From positions 1-9,306 of the forward strand of contig DCAT01000178.1 of the NCBI GenBank assembly GCA_002312935.1: 9,306 nucleotides of DNA. Reading direction: 5' to 3'. The translations under genes were made by a program, and so were the position numbers. Source of the DNA: Oceanospirillaceae bacterium UBA1126. Its GTDB lineage: Bacteria; Pseudomonadota; Gammaproteobacteria; Pseudomonadales; Balneatricaceae. The notes beneath the pieces were generated by a model. The model ran no database searches. It had not been told where the DNA came from and was given only the letters and a program-made list of their open reading frames with translations. This document shows positions 7,355-9,306 of this stretch, one piece after another. Within the stretch, counting starts at the first letter, position 1. Each line of letters starts with the position of its first letter.

Positions 7355-7383
7355 CATATAAATGAGCTTCATTTTGCCTTCAA
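7355..7383 (-). promoter_or_regulatory. Weak sigma70-like promoter candidate ahead of the dmdA pair
   Basis: On the minus strand, TTGAAG (7378-7383) is followed after exactly 17 nt by TATATG (7355-7360). Each box matches four of six consensus positions. The expected start site would leave a leader of only about ten bases and would place the GGAG ribosome site almost at the 5' end, which argues against it. If real, it would let dmdA and the genes after it be expressed without ior. Confidence 0.2.
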
Positions 7384-7388
7384 ATGAC

Positions 7389-7529
7389 CTAGGCATCAAG
7401 CGTTCTTGCTGATGTATGCATGGCCAAGTCGTTATGCTCCATGCGAAGACGCAAATACGCACATTCCTGGTCTTTATCACTCAGTGACGTGTGCCAATGC
7501 TTATATATGTGCAGCATAAGTCTGTTCAT
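7389..7529 (-). CDS. Possible small hypothetical protein (46 aa) overlapping the end of ior
   Basis: The ATG at 7527-7529 lies inside the last codons of the preceding oxidoreductase gene, overlapping its stop by 29 nt in another frame. The frame runs to TAG at 7389-7391. The product is short, charged and probably helical in its second half, with a segment reading SLSDKDQECAYLRLRMEHND. It has one Cys, no signal peptide and no membrane segment. AAGGGA lies upstream but about 11 nt from the ATG, a rather long spacing. The ORF fills most of the 162-nt gap between ior and dmdA, and the overlap fits translational coupling. I recognise no family. A chance open frame remains quite possible. Confidence 0.3.
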   Translation of the reverse strand: MNRLMLHIYKHWHTSLSDKDQECAYLRLRMEHNDLAMHTSARTLDA

Positions 7530-9306
7530 CAATGCCCAGTTCCCTTAAAGAGGACTCCATCTGAAGCTTGGCCTTGGTCATGGAGGCGGCACGAACGTGG
7601 CCATAGCCACGAACGCTGTCAAACAGGTTTATGGCAAGCAAAATATCAGCTTTGTTGTGTGTGCTCAGCAAGTTAATCAATGCATCAGCTTGGCTCACAA
7701 AATATCTTAAAAATGCACGTTCTGCTTTGCGTTCTGAACTATAGCTGTAGGGGTCTATTACACTGCTGCGAATACCTTTTAGCATTGATAAAGGCTTCAT
7801 TGCATGCAGCATCCAACTTCCAACACGGTATTTTTTTGGCTGGTTAAGGTGCTTATTCCAGCCTGCGAAGCCTAGAGGTGAAAGGTTTAAGTAGACACTG
7901 AAATTACCAATAAACTCGGCATCTAACCTTGCTCTAAAGCTTGGCTGACTGAACAATCGAGCGACTTCATATTCATCCTTCACTGCCAATAATTTAAAGT
8001 AGCTGGTAGCTAATGAGCGTAATAAAGGTAGGGTTTGATCAGCAGGTAACTTTACTGATAGTGTTTCTTGCCACTGTTTAAGTTGTTGGGTGTACTGGGC
8101 TGCTAAGGCTTGGTTTTGATAGGCTATTAGGCGCTGTTGGCGATCTACTAGTAGCTCTTTGTAGCTGGGTGCTGATGGATGGATGTGCAAAATCTTTGTT
8201 TTTTCTGGCCCTACCACTGCTAATTGACGACCTAAATGCAACGCCTGAAGGTTGGCTTTTATAGCCACTGCGTTCAGTTTCACTGCTTGTTTAAGGGCAT
8301 TGATAGACACTGGCACAAGGCCTTTTTGCACGGCAAACCCTAACAACATAATGTTGGCAAATATAGTGTCGCCCATTTGTATTAATGCTAATTGATGGAA
8401 ATCTAGTTGGTGTATGTCTTTGTGTACGTGGTTAGCGATTAAATCCAGACATTCGTCTTGTTTGAAATCAAAGTCTGCATCTTTCACAAAATTAGATACA
8501 GGAATAAGATGGCTACTTAGCACTGCCTGTGTGGCTTGGCTACATAAACCCAGAACACTGGGCGCAACCGTAACCACTGCATCGGCAGCAAGCAAAAGGT
8601 CTGCACGCCCGTTAACAATGCGGGGGGTAGTGACCTGTTCTGGAGAACTAGCCAGACGGACGTGGCTTAACACAGCGCCACCTTTTTGTGCTAAACCAGA
8701 AAAATCTAAGGTCATAAACGCGTTTCCATCTAGGTGTGCAGCCATGCCTAATAACGCGCCAATAGTAAGAACGCCAGTGCCACCCACCCCAGTTACGGCA
8801 ATGTTAAAGGGTTGCTCCAGATTCATCTTGGGTTGGGGTTCTGGCAAGTCTAGTAATACTTGTTTTTGAGCCTTTGGTTTGCGTACCTGAGCCCCTTCAA
8901 CGGTAATAAATGAGGGGCAAAAACCTTTCACGCAAGACAAGTCTGCGTTGCAGCTAGATTGGTTTATTTTACGTTTGCGGCCCAGACCTGTTTCTATCGG
9001 TTCTATGGCGACACAATTAGACTGTACCGAACAATCACCGCAGCCTTCACAAATCTCTGGGTGAATCCAAGCCCGAGTCTTAATTGCTTCAAACTTACCT
9101 TGTTTGCGCAGTCGGCGCTTTTCTGTGGCACAGGTTTGTTGGAAAACAATGACACTTAGTCCCTGCTTTTCACGTAAACGAAGCATTACTGTTTCTAGCT
9201 CGTCGCGATGGCCTAAATACACCCCTTGGGCAAGATCAGATTGTTTAATTTGTTTAGGGTCGTCTGCCAGTACCACAATTTCAAGTACCCCTTCATGAAA
9301 CAGTTG
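7501..9306 (-). CDS. Indolepyruvate:ferredoxin oxidoreductase-type fused enzyme, C-terminal half (5' end outside window)
   Basis: This is the last 601 codons of a single-chain 2-oxoacid:ferredoxin oxidoreductase of the proteobacterial indolepyruvate type (usually about 1,150 residues). The family decarboxylates aryl- or alkyl-2-oxo acids to acyl-CoA with ferredoxin as acceptor. The frame is open to the right edge. A GTG at 9276 is internal, because family-like sequence (HEGVLEIVV) precedes it. Numbered from that GTG, the end of the TPP domain carries QTCATEKRR (47-55). A cysteine cluster for iron-sulfur binding follows, CEGCGDC at 76-82 plus Cys88, then Cys109, Cys115 and Cys120. Next comes the gamma-type catalytic domain with TGVGGTGVLTIG (162-173) and FSGLAQKGGAV (192-202). 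The last ~220 residues form the C-terminal extension typical of this fused family. The stop is TAA at 7501-7503. The substrate cannot be read from the sequence. Confidence 0.92.
   Translation of the reverse strand, partial: QLFHEGVLEIVVLADDPKQIKQSDLAQGVYLGHRDELETVMLRLREKQGLSVIVFQQTCATEKRRLRKQGKFEAIKTRAWIHPEICEGCGDCSVQSNCVAIEPIETGLGRKRKINQSSCNADLSCVKGFCPSFITVEGAQVRKPKAQKQVLLDLPEPQPKMNLEQPFNIAVTGVGGTGVLTIGALLGMAAHLDGNAFMTLDFSGLAQKGGAVLSHVRLASSPEQVTTPRIVNGRADLLLAADAVVTVAPSVLGLCSQATQAVLSSHLIPVSNFVKDADFDFKQDECLDLIANHVHKDIHQLDFHQLALIQMGDTIFANIMLLGFAVQKGLVPVSINALKQAVKLNAVAIKANLQALHLGRQLAVVGPEKTKILHIHPSAPSYKELLVDRQQRLIAYQNQALAAQYTQQLKQWQETLSVKLPADQTLPLLRSLATSYFKLLAVKDEYEVARLFSQPSFRARLDAEFIGNFSVYLNLSPLGFAGWNKHLNQPKKYRVGSWMLHAMKPLSMLKGIRSSVIDPYSYSSERKAERAFLRYFVSQADALINLLSTHNKADILLAINLFDSVRGYGHVRAASMTKAKLQMESSLRELGIDEQTYAAHI

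Noticed and set aside
7289..7480. A 63-codon minus-strand frame across the ior-dmdA gap
   Set aside because: It overlaps the conserved start of dmdA out of frame, and its peptide looks non-coding. The 46-codon frame at 7389-7529 is the better candidate for this gap.
8414..8869. A 151-codon open frame on the + strand opposite ior
   Set aside because: It is antisense to the conserved gamma-type domain of the oxidoreductase. Its composition is typical of a reverse-complement shadow and it shows no domain.

Overview
The window looks like a chromosomal piece of a marine gammaproteobacterium. This is an inference from two close homologues of the dimethylsulfoniopropionate (DMSP) demethylase DmdA, the moderate base composition, and compact gene packing. 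SAR92 or OM60/NOR5-type bacteria are candidates, but no rRNA or phylogenetic marker is present to decide. No tRNA, rRNA, CRISPR array, insertion sequence or integrase was seen.

Layout. Positions 1-395 (+ strand) hold the 3' half of a nitrilase-superfamily amidase. It converges on a long minus-strand run that fills the rest of the window. In transcription order (right to left) the run is: the C-terminal half of a large indolepyruvate:ferredoxin oxidoreductase-type enzyme (7501-9306, cut by the right edge); a possible 46-codon ORF (7389-7529); two tandem DmdA-type demethylases (6220-7338 and 4933-6090); an O-acetylhomoserine sulfhydrylase MetY (3607-4914); an alpha/beta hydrolase (2804-3604); and a two-domain 3-hydroxyacyl-CoA dehydrogenase/enoyl-CoA hydratase of FadN type (471-2801). 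The last four junctions are 129, 18, 2 and 2 nt, so dmdA-dmdA-metY-hydrolase-fadN is very probably one transcription unit. Whether ior belongs to it is uncertain, since a weak promoter candidate lies just upstream of the first dmdA.

How the genes could work together (inference). DmdA moves a methyl group of DMSP to tetrahydrofolate and leaves methylmercaptopropionate (MMPA). The known route continues through MMPA-CoA and methylthioacryloyl-CoA to methanethiol. The crotonase domain of the FadN-like protein could do the hydration done elsewhere by DmdD or AcuH. MetY could capture methanethiol with O-acetylhomoserine to make methionine. The oxidoreductase could feed acyl-CoA from a 2-oxo acid. 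The MMPA-CoA ligase (DmdB) and dehydrogenase (DmdC) are not in the window.

The most unusual local structure is at the junction of the two dmdA genes. A perfect 8-bp inverted repeat covers the amber stop of the first gene. The reading frame stays open and in phase into the second gene, which has no recognisable ribosome binding site.
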